Position numbers and translations under genes: made by a program
From: Peptacetobacter hominis
Lineage (GTDB): Bacteria; Bacillota; Clostridia; Peptostreptococcales; Peptostreptococcaceae
Direction of reading: 5' to 3'
DNA: 64,000 nt
Assembly: GCF_006861675.1 (NCBI RefSeq)
Contig: NZ_SGJB01000004.1
Span: 86,989 to 150,988, forward strand
Shown: in pieces, positions 9,118 to 17,844 of the stretch
How positions within the stretch are numbered: position 1 is the first letter of the stretch
Layout: the number at the start of each line of letters is the position of its first letter
The notes under the pieces: generated by a model
What the model saw: only the letters and a program-made list of their open reading frames with translations
Databases searched by the model: none
Told to the model about the DNA's origin: nothing

Positions 9118-10374
9118 TTAGTACCATCCTCTTAATTTCATAGCAGTTGCTACTCTCTTAACTGAGTGCATGTATGCAGATTCTCTCATTGTTACATTGT
9201 ATTCTTCTTTTATTTTCCATAGAGCTTCGAAAGCTTTAACCATAGCTTCTTCTTCCTTAGCTTCTACTTCAGCTTCTGACCAGTAGTATCCGTATAAGTT
9301 CTGTACCCACTCGAAGTAAGAAACAGTAACACCACCAGCGTTAGTTAATATATCTGGAGTTAATACTATACCTTTTTCAGCTAAAACTTCGTCAGCTTCT
9401 GGAGTAGTAGGTCCATTTGCAGCTTCACAAACTAATTTAGCTTTTATAGTTTTTGCAACGTCTGCAGTTATAGCGTTTTCTAGAGCAGCTGGAACTAATA
9501 TATCTACATCTAATGCCCAGAACTCATCTAATGATAAGTGTTTAGCTCCTGGGAAGTTATATAAGTTTCCGTTTTCAGCTCTGAAGTCCCACATAGCCTG
9601 GAAATCTAATCCAGCTTCGTTGTATATTACGTAAGTTCCGTGATCTTTGCACCACTCAGCTATAGCAACAACAGTTCCGCCTAATTTCTGTATATTTTTA
9701 ACTGTGAAAGCACCAACGTTACCGAATCCCTGTACAGCAACTTTAGCTTCTTTCATGTCTATTCCTAATTTTTTAGCTGCTTCTCTAGCAGTTACAGCAA
9801 CACCGAATCCAGTAGCTTCGTTTCTTCCTAGAGATCCACCGAACTCAACTGGTTTACCAGTTATAACACCTATATTGCTGCTTCCTGTTAATTTATTGTA
9901 TTCGTCAACCATCCAAGACATTATCTGTCCATTTGTGTTTACGTCTGGAGCTGGTACGTCTACTTTTTCTCCTATTAATTTATATATACCATCTATATAT
10001 CCTCTTGATAATCTTTCAAGTTCTCCCTGAGATAAAGTAGCTGGGTCAACTATTATACCACCTTTACCTCCACCATAAGGTATACCTGTTACTGAACATT
10101 TGAAAGTCATCCATATAGATAAAGCTTTAACTTCTTCTAATGATACGTTTGGATGGAATCTTACTCCACCTTTTGTTGGTCCTACAGCATCGTTGTGCTG
10201 AGATCTGAACCCTTTGAATACTTTTATAGAACCGTCATCCATTTTAACTGGTATGTTAACTTCTATAACTCTCTGTGGTTCTTTTAGTAATTCATATACG
10301 TTTGGTTCCATTCCTAACTTATCACATGCTTTTTTAACCTGAGCTTGTGCGTTTTCAAATACATTTCCTGACAT
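9118..10374 (-). CDS. gluD: NAD-specific glutamate dehydrogenase
   Basis: Interconverts glutamate and 2-oxoglutarate plus ammonia with NAD; in amino-acid-fermenting clostridia it is very abundant. 418 residues, close to the clostridial enzyme. GGGKGGI (Lys104) carries the catalytic lysine region, PAPDVNTN contains the catalytic Asp, and QGFGNVG is the Rossmann NAD loop. Codon use is more A/T-ending and uniform (many TTA, GTA, GCT codons) than neighbouring minus-strand genes, as expected for a highly expressed gene. Single gene with its own promoter and terminator. Confidence 0.95.
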   Translation of the reverse strand: MSGNVFENAQAQVKKACDKLGMEPNVYELLKEPQRVIEVNIPVKMDDGSIKVFKGFRSQHNDAVGPTKGGVRFHPNVSLEEVKALSIWMTFKCSVTGIPYGGGKGGIIVDPATLSQGELERLSRGYIDGIYKLIGEKVDVPAPDVNTNGQIMSWMVDEYNKLTGSSNIGVITGKPVEFGGSLGRNEATGFGVAVTAREAAKKLGIDMKEAKVAVQGFGNVGAFTVKNIQKLGGTVVAIAEWCKDHGTYVIYNEAGLDFQAMWDFRAENGNLYNFPGAKHLSLDEFWALDVDILVPAALENAITADVAKTIKAKLVCEAANGPTTPEADEVLAEKGIVLTPDILTNAGGVTVSYFEWVQNLYGYYWSEAEVEAKEEEAMVKAFEALWKIKEEYNVTMRESAYMHSVKRVATAMKLRGWY

Positions 10375-10457
10375 TTGTAAGCCCCCTTAAATATTCATCA
10401 TTGAACAAAAGTAAATTTTTCACGCTGAAAAAAACTTTTTCCCGCGTCTACATTTTG

Positions 10458-10488
10458 ATTATAACATACTTTTTTAAAAATAGTACAA
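10458..10488 (-). promoter_or_regulatory. candidate gluD promoter
   Basis: Minus-strand TATAAT at 10458-10463 with TTGTAC (10483-10488) 19 nt upstream, and a leader of about 75 nt before gluD. Spacing is longer than ideal. Confidence 0.5.
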
Positions 10489-10535
10489 CATTTTTATAAT
10501 TATTTCAAAATTTTTAATTAATAAATTTATATTTA

Positions 10536-11339
10536 CTATTTCTTTATTTTAATTATATTTATATTAACTTTTCTTATATTAATCATGGTCATGGTTTCAA
10601 GACTCTTCTTTATATTAAATTGGAGCTTTTTTACCATTTTCAAATTATCAGCAGAATCGATAAATATGCCTATATTTACATCTGTATAAGACTCACTGTT
10701 TTCCACATCTATATGTTTTACTTTTGTAACAAATCCTATTGTTTCGCATACATGTCTTATTATCTGTATTACTGCGTCAGGACTTATATAAAACCCGCCT
10801 ATATAGCTGAATGTAGGCCTTATAACTGTTTTTTCGACCTCTTTTATTTCATTGTTTCTTCCAACAAAATAACCCCTTAGGGAGTTTATACTTATTCCAT
10901 TTACCATGTTTTTTACCTGCACTGTAGGCGCTGGAATAATATGCCTTCCATTTTTTCTGCACTCTCTGGCTTTTTCTATTTCCTCATCTGTACTTATAGT
11001 ATTTATATATATGTACTCGTATATTGTTCCCAGATCGAGTCTCTCAGCTATCCTATTTACCATTTTATCTGATGTGCCTATAACAAGAATTTTTCCAGGC
11101 GTATCACTGTTAATCTTTTCTCTAACATTTTTTCTGTGGGTTTCGTCTGAAAATATAGCTGTCCTAACCGCCTCAACCTTTGTTTTTGACTGCTTTGCGG
11201 ACTTTCCTGCAACTATATTACCTCTATGAATCAGTAGCCCATCATCTATTATCCAATCTATGTCCTTTTCGTAGGATAATTCTATTGCCTTATGACTTTT
11301 TCCAGTTCCACTTTTTCCTACCAATGCATAAATCTTCAA
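10536..11339 (-). CDS. P-loop NTPase fused to an Asp23/Gls24-like domain
   Basis: 267 residues. A Walker A motif (GKSGTGKS, residues 8-15) opens an N-terminal nucleotide-binding region of about 170 residues. The C-terminal part (about 175-267: IGGFYISPDAVIQ ... VNIGIFI ... LETMTMINIRKVNINI) has the layout and ending of Asp23/Gls24 alkaline-stress proteins. I do not recognise a characterised member. It stands alone, upstream of gluD on the same strand, with about 160 nt between them. A membrane or envelope-stress NTPase role is a guess; the two-part structure is what can be seen. Confidence 0.7.
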   Translation of the reverse strand: MKIYALVGKSGTGKSHKAIELSYEKDIDWIIDDGLLIHRGNIVAGKSAKQSKTKVEAVRTAIFSDETHRKNVREKINSDTPGKILVIGTSDKMVNRIAERLDLGTIYEYIYINTISTDEEIEKARECRKNGRHIIPAPTVQVKNMVNGISINSLRGYFVGRNNEIKEVEKTVIRPTFSYIGGFYISPDAVIQIIRHVCETIGFVTKVKHIDVENSESYTDVNIGIFIDSADNLKMVKKLQFNIKKSLETMTMINIRKVNINIIKIKK

Positions 11340-11755
11340 AAGTATACCCCCTTTATGATATCGTTTTCATATCTTTGTTTTATTTTGTCGCCTTCCAGCT
11401 ATTTATTATATACTATTACTTTAATTATTACATACTATTTATATTTTAACCTTTATATTTTTAGTAAATTCTGACATTTCACTCAATAATTAATTTATAT
11501 TTACCGCATATATACTTTACATATTATTGAAATTTTTTTAACATTTTTTCTCTTATATGAAATAGCTCATTTATTATATCAATTATAAATCTAAGATTTT
11601 ATTTTTCCAGAAATAACTTTTATCAAAAGAAACTCTCACTTGATATTCAAATCCATTGTGTATTTGAAAAAAATATTTAAATCTTCCAACACATTAAAAT
11701 CAAGCCATTTTCAGCATGTATATAAAAAATATTGCAATCTATAACTGCAATTTAA
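11340..11755. other. AT-rich gap without a gene
   Basis: Between the P-loop gene and the ferredoxin promoter there is no supported ORF on either strand. It holds only AT-rich sequence, plus a short dyad (ATTGCA...TGCAAT, about 11732-11752) just upstream of the ferredoxin -35 that could be a regulator site. Confidence 0.5.
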
Positions 11756-11784
11756 TTGTTCATTATGATTTTTTTTGTTATAAT
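11756..11784 (+). promoter_or_regulatory. ferredoxin promoter
   Basis: TTGTTC (11756-11761), a 17-nt spacer and TATAAT (11779-11784), 40 nt before the ferredoxin start; the gene has an AGGAGG ribosome site. Confidence 0.75.
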
Positions 11785-11823
11785 GAGATTACAGTAAAAA
11801 ATAATTATTAGGAGGATACTAAA

Positions 11824-11994
11824 ATGGCATACAAAATAACAGATTCTTGTGTAAGCTGTGGTGCTTGTGCAGCTGAATGTCCAGTTGGAGCAATATCTGA
11901 AGGAGATAGCATATATGTAATAGATGCTGACGCTTGTGTAGATTGTGGTGCTTGCGAATCTACATGTCCAGTTGGAGCTCCTCAGGCTGAATAA
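11824..11994 (+). CDS. clostridial-type 2[4Fe-4S] ferredoxin
   Basis: A 56-residue protein (MAYKITDSCVSCGACAAECP ...). It has two CxxCxxCxxxCP motifs, at residues 9-20 and 38-49, each ligating one [4Fe-4S] cluster, with the internal pseudo-repeat and size of classical clostridial ferredoxin. It carries low-potential electrons, for example from the 2-oxoacid oxidoreductases encoded later in this window. AGGAGG precedes the ATG and a strong terminator follows, so it is monocistronic. Codons are those of a highly expressed gene. Confidence 0.95.
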   Translation: MAYKITDSCVSCGACAAECPVGAISEGDSIYVIDADACVDCGACESTCPVGAPQAE

Positions 11995-12015
11995 TTATCA
12001 GACAAAGAGAGTATA

Positions 12016-12049
12016 AAAAAGCTGATTTGAAATTTTCAAATCAGCTTTT
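12016..12049. terminator. bidirectional terminator between ferredoxin and rex
   Basis: Stem AAAAAGCTGATTTGA pairs with TCAAATCAGCTTTTT across a short AAATTTT-type loop; T tracts occur in both directions. Confidence 0.88.
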
Positions 12050-12081
12050 TTGTTTTTAATCAGTACACACATAATTAAAAT

Positions 12082-12720
12082 CTATTTGTTCTCTGCTGTT
12101 TCCTTCATAAGGTATGATAATGTAAACAGACTCTCAGTAAGATTTACATTCTCAACTATTATACCTTTTGGAACTTCAAGGTCTATTGGAGCAAAGTTCC
12201 ATATACCTTTTATTCCAGCTCCGACTATTCTGTCTATAAGCTCCTGTGCTCCATTTTTAGGTATACATACTATAGCAATGTCTATATCGTGTTTCTTTAT
12301 ATATTCCTCTATTGTATCAGAATCAAGTATTTCAAGATCTCTTATTTTTAGACCTATCATTCTCGGATTTGCATCAAAAAGAGCTTTTATCTCAAATCCT
12401 GAGTTTCTGAATCCTGAATAGTTTGTTATAGCCTGACCAAGATTACCAACCCCTATAAGTATTGCATTGTATGGTTTATCAAGACCAAGTATTTTTCCTA
12501 TCTCGGCATGAAGAGCCTCAACATTGTATCCGTATCCCTGCTGACCGAATCCACCGAAATTGTTAAGGTCCTGTCTTATCTGAGAAGCTGTGAACCCTAT
12601 TATCTCACTAAGTTCCTTTGAAGATATTCTCTGAACATCATCTTCAAGAAGTTCTCCAAGATATCTGTAGTATTTAGGAAGTCTTCTTATTACAGCCATC
12701 GATATGTTCTTGTTTCCCAT
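12082..12720 (-). CDS. rex: redox-sensing transcriptional repressor Rex
   Basis: Represses fermentation genes when NADH is low and is released by NADH. 212 residues. Winged helix 1-80 (ISSKELSEIIGFTASQIRQD and FGQQGYGYNV) and a Rossmann domain with GVGNLGQA near residues 90-97. A GTG at 12729 is in frame but overlaps the GGAGG ribosome site; the ATG at 12720 is 8 nt after it and gives MGNKNISMAVIRRLP. Rex next to the ABC-F gene and near tsaEBD echoes the ydi cluster of Bacillus. Likely targets, such as gluD or vor, cannot be proved here. Confidence 0.94.
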   Translation of the reverse strand: MGNKNISMAVIRRLPKYYRYLGELLEDDVQRISSKELSEIIGFTASQIRQDLNNFGGFGQQGYGYNVEALHAEIGKILGLDKPYNAILIGVGNLGQAITNYSGFRNSGFEIKALFDANPRMIGLKIRDLEILDSDTIEEYIKKHDIDIAIVCIPKNGAQELIDRIVGAGIKGIWNFAPIDLEVPKGIIVENVNLTESLFTLSYLMKETAENK

Positions 12721-12858
12721 TTCAAACACCTCCCTTTCTCAAATCGTCTTATTACAGTTTATCACATATAACATTCTTTTTGCAAAACCAATATATATAG
12801 CCTTGAATATATTATATCAAAACATTATAATTTTAGGTAGCTTAGGAGGTAGAAATTT

Positions 12859-14775
12859 ATGATAATTTTGTCATGCAACAATGTAAATAAGAGCTTCGGA
12901 GTGGAAACCATTCTTGAAAATATATCTTTCACAGTAAATGAGGGTGACAAAATCGGTATTATAGGTGTCAACGGTACCGGTAAAACCACCCTTTTTAAAA
13001 TAATTTCAGGTATATACAGCTGTGACAGCGGCGATATATATACTTCAAAAGACTGTGAGATAGGATATCTTGAGCAGAATACCAACTTCTACTCTGAAAA
13101 CACTATATTCAATGAGGTCGTTGAGGTTTTCAGAAATCTTATCGCTCTTGAAGATGAACTAAGAACACTTGAACAGAAAATATCTGATAAAAGTAATGAT
13201 AATGAAGCTGAGCTTAACAGACTTATGGATTTGTATGCCAGAAAACTTGAGTTTTTCCAGGAATCAAACGGATATGGATACAAATCTGAAGTAAGAGGAG
13301 TTCTAAAAGGACTTGGGTTCAGCGACGAGGATATGGAAAAACCTATAAAAATTCTTTCCGGTGGAGAAAAAACAAGGGTACTTCTTGCAAAACTTCTTCT
13401 GAAAAAACCTACCCTTCTTCTTCTGGACGAGCCTACAAACCATCTGGATGCAGAGGCACTTGAGTGGCTGGAACTGTTTTTAAAACAGTACAGAGGAACT
13501 GTTATTCTTATATCACATGACAGATATTTCCTTGATCAGTCGGTAAATAGAATCTTTGAAATTCACAACAAAAAACTTAAAGCATACAACGGAAACTATT
13601 CTGATTTCATAGTGAAATCTGAGATTGAAAAGGAAATCGAAAAAAAGAAATATGAAAATCAGCAGAGAGAAATCAAAAAACAGGAAGAATCAATAGAAAG
13701 ATTAAAGGCCTATGGTAGAGAGAAACATCTGAAAAGAGCCAGAAGTAAAGAAAAGGCTCTAAATAAAATAGAGGTTCTTGATAGACCAGACGGCGAAAGA
13801 AAAAAAGCCAATATAAAATTCATACCGTCAGTAGAAAGTGGAAACGATGTATTACAGGTAAGAGATCTTGAAATGGGATTTGAAGACAGAACCTTGTTTA
13901 AAAATTTAAATCTGGATATTTACAGAGGTGAAAAAGTCGCACTTATCGGTCCAAACGGAGCCGGAAAATCTACACTTTTCAAAATTATAATGGATGAAAT
14001 AAAACCTCTTGCCGGAGATGTAAAATTCGGTACATCTGTAAACATATCTTACTTCCATCAGGAACAGAAAACACTTAATCTTGAAAATACTATAATAGAT
14101 GAAATATGGGATTCAAATACTCACCTTACTCAGACAGAAATAAGAACAATGCTTGGAGCGTTCCTTTTCTCTGATGAGGACGTATTCAAAAAAATATCAT
14201 CTCTAAGCGGTGGCGAAAGAGCCAGAGTTGCAATACTTAAACTTATACTTTCAAAGGCAAACTTTCTTCTTCTGGACGAGCCTACAAACCACCTGGATAT
14301 AGACTCAAAAGAAGTTCTTGAAACTGCTATAAAAAACTACACAGGTACAGTGTTTACAATATCACACGACAGATATTTCCTAAACAAAATAGCAGATAAA
14401 ATAGTCGTACTTTCTGAAGATGGTATAACTGAATACCTTGGAAACTACGACTACTATCTTGAAAAGAAAAAACAGCTTCTTGAAATGGATAATGGTGAAG
14501 AGGAGACTGTAACAAAAACTAAAACTCAGCTTAAAGAAGAAAAGAAAAAAGAAAGAGAAGAAAGAGAGCGGAAAAGACGGAGCAGAAATAAAATCAAAAA
14601 GCTTGAAGAGGATATAGAACAGACAGAAAAGAAAATCAGCGGACTTGATATTATGCTTTGTCAGGAGGAAATATATTCAAATCCTGAAAAGTCAAAGGAA
14701 GTTAATCAGGAAAAAGCAGAACTTGAATCAAAGCTTGAAAGATTATACGCTGAATGGGAAAAAGTTATGGAATAG
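12859..14775 (+). CDS. ABC-F ATPase (YdiF-like)
   Basis: 638-residue protein with two ABC cassettes and no membrane segment. First cassette: Walker A GVNGTGKT (36-43), signature LSGGEKTR, Walker B LLLLDEPTNHLD. Second: GPNGAGKST (about 364-372), LSGGERAR and DEPTNHLD. A basic linker separates them, and a charged coiled coil ends the protein (about 560-638). ABC-F proteins act on the ribosome, either as translation factors or as drug-resistance proteins. Size, C-terminal coil and proximity to rex fit the housekeeping YdiF type. Ribosome site AGGAGG. It probably shares a transcript with the MATE gene 14 nt downstream. Confidence 0.88.
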   Translation: MIILSCNNVNKSFGVETILENISFTVNEGDKIGIIGVNGTGKTTLFKIISGIYSCDSGDIYTSKDCEIGYLEQNTNFYSENTIFNEVVEVFRNLIALEDELRTLEQKISDKSNDNEAELNRLMDLYARKLEFFQESNGYGYKSEVRGVLKGLGFSDEDMEKPIKILSGGEKTRVLLAKLLLKKPTLLLLDEPTNHLDAEALEWLELFLKQYRGTVILISHDRYFLDQSVNRIFEIHNKKLKAYNGNYSDFIVKSEIEKEIEKKKYENQQREIKKQEESIERLKAYGREKHLKRARSKEKALNKIEVLDRPDGERKKANIKFIPSVESGNDVLQVRDLEMGFEDRTLFKNLNLDIYRGEKVALIGPNGAGKSTLFKIIMDEIKPLAGDVKFGTSVNISYFHQEQKTLNLENTIIDEIWDSNTHLTQTEIRTMLGAFLFSDEDVFKKISSLSGGERARVAILKLILSKANFLLLDEPTNHLDIDSKEVLETAIKNYTGTVFTISHDRYFLNKIADKIVVLSEDGITEYLGNYDYYLEKKKQLLEMDNGEEETVTKTKTQLKEEKKKEREERERKRRSRNKIKKLEEDIEQTEKKISGLDIMLCQEEIYSNPEKSKEVNQEKAELESKLERLYAEWEKVME

Positions 14776-14789
14776 AAAGGGGTTTTTAT

Positions 14790-16166
14790 TTGACAGGATT
14801 ATTCGCATTTAACGATGAAAATAAGAGATTTTATTCTATACTGCTGTCTTTATGTATACCTATTGTAATTCAGAACCTTATATCTACATCTGTAAATATA
14901 ATAGATACTGTAATGATAAGCAGTCTGGGAGAAGTATCTGTGGCATCTGTAGGAATTGCAAATCAGTACTTCTTCCTGTTTAACATGTGTCTTTCTGGAA
15001 TACTTGGGGGATCTGGTATGTTTATCTCCCAGTTTCTTGGAAAAGACGATAAAACAAACATAAAAAAGGTAACTGCACTTAGTATTCTTCTTGGATTACT
15101 TATCAGTATGCCTTTCTTTCTAATTGCACTTATCTCTCCGGAAAGTGTAATTCATATATTCTCTCATGATGCCGAAGTTGTCAGACAGTGTAGAGAATAT
15201 CTTAATGTAATTGTATGGTGCTATCCTATGATAGCTGTCAGCATAGGATTCGGTGTATGTTCAAGAAGTATAAAAAATCCGGCACTTGGAATGAAATGCA
15301 GTGCAATAGCAATAATAGTAAACGTATTTTTCAACTACTCTCTTATACTTGGTAATTTTGGATTTCCTGAACTTGGTGTAAGAGGTGCTGCAATAGCTAC
15401 AGTTATAGCTAGAAGTGTCGAAGTTGTTCTTATGGTCGGATATGTATATATCTACAAAAAGGACTATCTACTTAAATTCGGTTTTAGACACTTCAGACTT
15501 ATGGACAAAGGATTTATCTCTGCCTACTATTCAAAAAGTATGCCGGTATTTCTAAACGATGCTCTTTGGGCAATAGCTACTGTATGTTACTCTGTTGCCT
15601 ATGCCATGGCGGGAACATCTGCTATAGCCGCCAGCCAGATTGCAACGACTACAAGTAACTTCTTTATAATAACAGCTGTATGTCTAGCTATCGGTTCTTC
15701 TATAATGCTTGGTAATGAGCTTGGTTCAAACCATATAGACAGGGCTCTTGAATACGCAAAGAAACTCGGAATACTTGTCGCAATAGCAGGTTTTGTTATG
15801 GGAATGCTGCTTATAGCTGCTATTCCGGTTCTCCTTGTAATATTCAATGTTACTCCTCATCTTGAACCCGATATAAGAAAAATATTCACTATAATGGGTA
15901 TTATGATGGCTCTGAGATCATTTAATACATTTATTATAGTCGGAGCTCTTAGAAGCGGTGGAGATACAAAGGCAGCTCTTATTATAGAAATGGGATCAAT
16001 GTGGTTCGTATCTGTTCCACTTACTTTTGCAGCTGCTTATCTGGGAGCACCTATATATCTTATAGTTATGTGTTCTTTTGCTGAGGAGATTGTAAAAGTC
16101 GTATTTGGACTACCTAGGGCACTTAGTAAAAAATGGGCCAGAAATATTGTTAAAGATATAAATTAA
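14790..16166 (+). CDS. MATE-family efflux transporter
   Basis: About 458 residues with twelve predicted membrane helices in two related halves. It begins LTGLFAFNDENKRFYSILLS and matches the MATE/NorM pattern (IVIQNLISTSVNIIDTVMIS). An in-frame ATG at 14754 lies inside the ABC-F gene, but AAAGGGG at 14776-14782 is 7 nt before a TTG at 14790, so the TTG is preferred. Exports cationic compounds using Na+ or H+ in known relatives; substrate unknown. Co-transcribed with the ABC-F gene, so a shared stress or drug role is possible but not shown. Confidence 0.85.
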   Translation: MTGLFAFNDENKRFYSILLSLCIPIVIQNLISTSVNIIDTVMISSLGEVSVASVGIANQYFFLFNMCLSGILGGSGMFISQFLGKDDKTNIKKVTALSILLGLLISMPFFLIALISPESVIHIFSHDAEVVRQCREYLNVIVWCYPMIAVSIGFGVCSRSIKNPALGMKCSAIAIIVNVFFNYSLILGNFGFPELGVRGAAIATVIARSVEVVLMVGYVYIYKKDYLLKFGFRHFRLMDKGFISAYYSKSMPVFLNDALWAIATVCYSVAYAMAGTSAIAASQIATTTSNFFIITAVCLAIGSSIMLGNELGSNHIDRALEYAKKLGILVAIAGFVMGMLLIAAIPVLLVIFNVTPHLEPDIRKIFTIMGIMMALRSFNTFIIVGALRSGGDTKAALIIEMGSMWFVSVPLTFAAAYLGAPIYLIVMCSFAEEIVKVVFGLPRALSKKWARNIVKDIN

Positions 16167-16171
16167 TATAA

Positions 16172-16195
16172 AATAGAGAGGTTTTCCTCTCTATT
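16172..16195 (+). terminator. terminator of the ABC-F/MATE operon
   Basis: 10-bp perfect stem AATAGAGAGG/CCTCTCTATT with a 4-nt loop, then six T residues. Confidence 0.88.
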
Positions 16196-16207
16196 TTTTA
16201 AACATTT

Positions 16208-16234
16208 TTAGCACTCACCTATTGACAGTGCTAA
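16208..16234 (+). promoter_or_regulatory. CIRCE operator (HrcA-binding site)
   Basis: TTAGCACTC (16208-16216), exactly 9 nt, then CAGTGCTAA (16226-16234). Only one base differs from the consensus arms TTAGCACTC/GAGTGCTAA. It overlaps the -35 of the hsp20 promoter, so HrcA should block transcription. Confidence 0.93.
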
Positions 16235-16250
16235 TAACAAGAGTTATAAT
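16222..16250 (+). promoter_or_regulatory. consensus promoter of hsp20
   Basis: TTGACA (16222-16227), 17 nt, TATAAT (16245-16250): a perfect sigma-A promoter whose -35 lies within the CIRCE right half. Confidence 0.9.
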
Positions 16251-16405
16251 ATATTTGTAGAAAGGAAGAGGATAAAAAATATATAAACAAACCTTCCTTG
16301 AGACAAGAATTTTCAACAACACTTCTAATCAGATTTCTCTTTTAGTACTAATCTGACAGTGCTTAAAAATTCAATGTATTGTAATTTTGAAGGGAGATAT
16401 GACTT
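16251..16405 (+). promoter_or_regulatory. long structured hsp20 leader
   Basis: About 150 nt lies between promoter and start codon. AAGGAAG (16262-16268) pairs perfectly with CTTCCTT (16293-16299), and the same CTTCCTT can pair instead with the ribosome site AAGGGAG (16390-16396, one G-U pair). A second stem TCAGATT/AATCTGA spans 16329-16356, followed by a repeat of TGACAGTGCT (16354-16363) from the CIRCE arm. This looks like a switchable leader; thermosensing is inferred. Confidence 0.5.
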
Positions 16406-16858
16406 ATGATGATGCCTAGTATTTTTAGAGAAAACTTATTTGATGATTTAATGGACTTTTCTTTTGACAGAGATTTTTGGAATATGAACAATTCTCTTTA
16501 TGGAAAACAGGCCAAAAATATGATGAGAACAGATATCAAAGAAAATGAGAATAATTATGAACTTGATATTGATTTACCAGGATTCAAAAAAGATGAAATT
16601 TCAGCTGAATTAAAAAACGGTTATTTAACTGTTTCAGCTACTAAAAACGTTGATAATGATAATAGCGATGATTCTTCTAAGTACATAAGAAAAGAACGTT
16701 ATGTTGGTTCTATGTGCAGAAGTTTCTATGTTGGACAGGACATAAAACAAGAAGATATACATGCTAAGTTTGAAGATGGTATATTAAAACTTTGTGTTCC
16801 TAAAGAAGATGTTAAAAAAGTTGAACAGACAAACAACTTTATACAGATAGAAGGATAA
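16406..16858 (+). CDS. small heat-shock protein Hsp20
   Basis: 150-residue alpha-crystallin-type holdase that binds unfolding proteins without ATP. The alpha-crystallin domain covers about residues 40-135 (DIKENENNYELDIDLPGFKK ... RKERYVGSMCRSFYV ... FEDGILKLCVPKE), with a short N-terminal arm and a C-terminal extension ending FIQIEG. Three ATGs are in tandem; the first, 9 nt after AAGGGAG, is used here. Controlled by a CIRCE element, so it belongs to the HrcA regulon, which is less usual for hsp20 than for groES or dnaK. Single gene with its own terminator. Confidence 0.93.
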   Translation: MMMPSIFRENLFDDLMDFSFDRDFWNMNNSLYGKQAKNMMRTDIKENENNYELDIDLPGFKKDEISAELKNGYLTVSATKNVDNDNSDDSSKYIRKERYVGSMCRSFYVGQDIKQEDIHAKFEDGILKLCVPKEDVKKVEQTNNFIQIEG

Positions 16859-16867
16859 TAAAAATTC

Positions 16868-16906
16868 AAAAGGTTAACGCACTGATAACTGGTGCGTTAA
16901 CCTTTT
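16868..16906. terminator. terminator after hsp20
   Basis: 15-bp stem AAAAGGTTAACGCAC/GTGCGTTAACCTTTT with a T run after it; it also serves the convergent gene. Confidence 0.88.
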
Positions 16907-16915
16907 TTATATATT

Positions 16916-17293
16916 TTAAAATTTTCTAATATAAATCAAATGATACAATGAAAGTACTGCCAAGACTATATTTATTATAATTATAATATTATATAGTGAA
17001 AAGTTTGCTGTCTGCATAATCAGAAGCGATGCAAATCCATCTAAACATATAGAAAAAAACATCAATGCCGTTGCTATCTTGTTTCCCTTTATACAAAAGT
17101 AAAATATCAGTATTGCTATAAACTGTGCAAGTACAAAACCTACTCTGAAATCTGATAATATACTGATATAAAATTTTACAGTTCCTTCTAACGTTTCCGT
17201 ATTTATATCAAATCTCGTAAAGTTTTTTATTATCATTGTATAAATAAAATATGCATATAGAAAGTATTTGCTATTCTTTTTTATCGCTGTCAT
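16916..17293 (-). CDS. small four-helix membrane protein, unknown
   Basis: 125 residues with four hydrophobic segments (about 9-24, 48-68, 72-94 and 98-120) joined by short polar loops; no charged or catalytic motif is evident. AAAGGAGATATAGT precedes the ATG. It stands alone between hsp20 and the accessory island and shares the hsp20 terminator. I recognise no family; it could be a small transporter-like or stress membrane protein. Confidence 0.65.
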   Translation of the reverse strand: MTAIKKNSKYFLYAYFIYTMIIKNFTRFDINTETLEGTVKFYISILSDFRVGFVLAQFIAILIFYFCIKGNKIATALMFFSICLDGFASLLIMQTANFSLYNIIIIINIVLAVLSLYHLIYIRKF

Positions 17294-17479
17294 ACTATAT
17301 CTCCTTTTCTAATTTTTATAGATTATACTATAGAAGATTTATTCAGACAACGTTTTCTATATTTCTGTAATTATTTGTCATTACCTAAAAATAATTATAA
17401 TTTAATAATTTTTAATATATTATTCACAACAAAATAAAAGATTTAATAATTGATTATTCTAATAATACTATTTTGTTCC

Positions 17480-17818
17480 CTAAATACCTAAAATCCAAAA
17501 GCAATTTTCATTTTCTTTTGAACTCGAAATCCATAAATTAAACTCAGTCATAAATTCTATTAATTCTATATCTTCAGATATTAATATTTTATCTTCTAAT
17601 TCTTTCCATTCTTTTAATTTTATTTTATTTGGTCCAAAATAATTAAATTGTGGAAAAACTAGATTTATATATTTTCCTAATTTTTTAAAATCTTCATCTG
17701 ATATATAAATAGAATCTTTATTTTTGAAATTATCTAAGGTTTCTTGATTCTAGCTTTTGCAATACGTAAATTCATATACATCTCCACTAGTTAAATTCTC
17801 TAGTTTCATTATCTTCAT
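17480..17818 (-). pseudogene. 113-codon gene broken by one in-frame TAG
   Basis: An ATG at 17816-17818 behind AAGGGGAG opens a frame that is coding-like to a stop at 17480-17482, except for one TAG at 17750-17752 (codon 23). The product would read MKIMKLENLTSGDVYEF ... then, after the stop, KIKLKEWKELEDKI ... and end NCFWILGI. It is acidic, small and soluble, like many immunity proteins, but I recognise no family. It follows the intact gene at 17845-18129 by 26 nt and its own ribosome site is intact, so the break is recent. Confidence 0.7.
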
Positions 17819-17844
17819 ACAAACTCCCCTTTAAGCAAGATTAT

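Noticed and set aside
12082..12720. Rex-binding sites near gluD, vor or ferredoxin promoters
   Set aside because: I found no clear TTGTTAA-N4-TTAACAA in those spacers; only the partial ptb dyad was kept as a separate finding.
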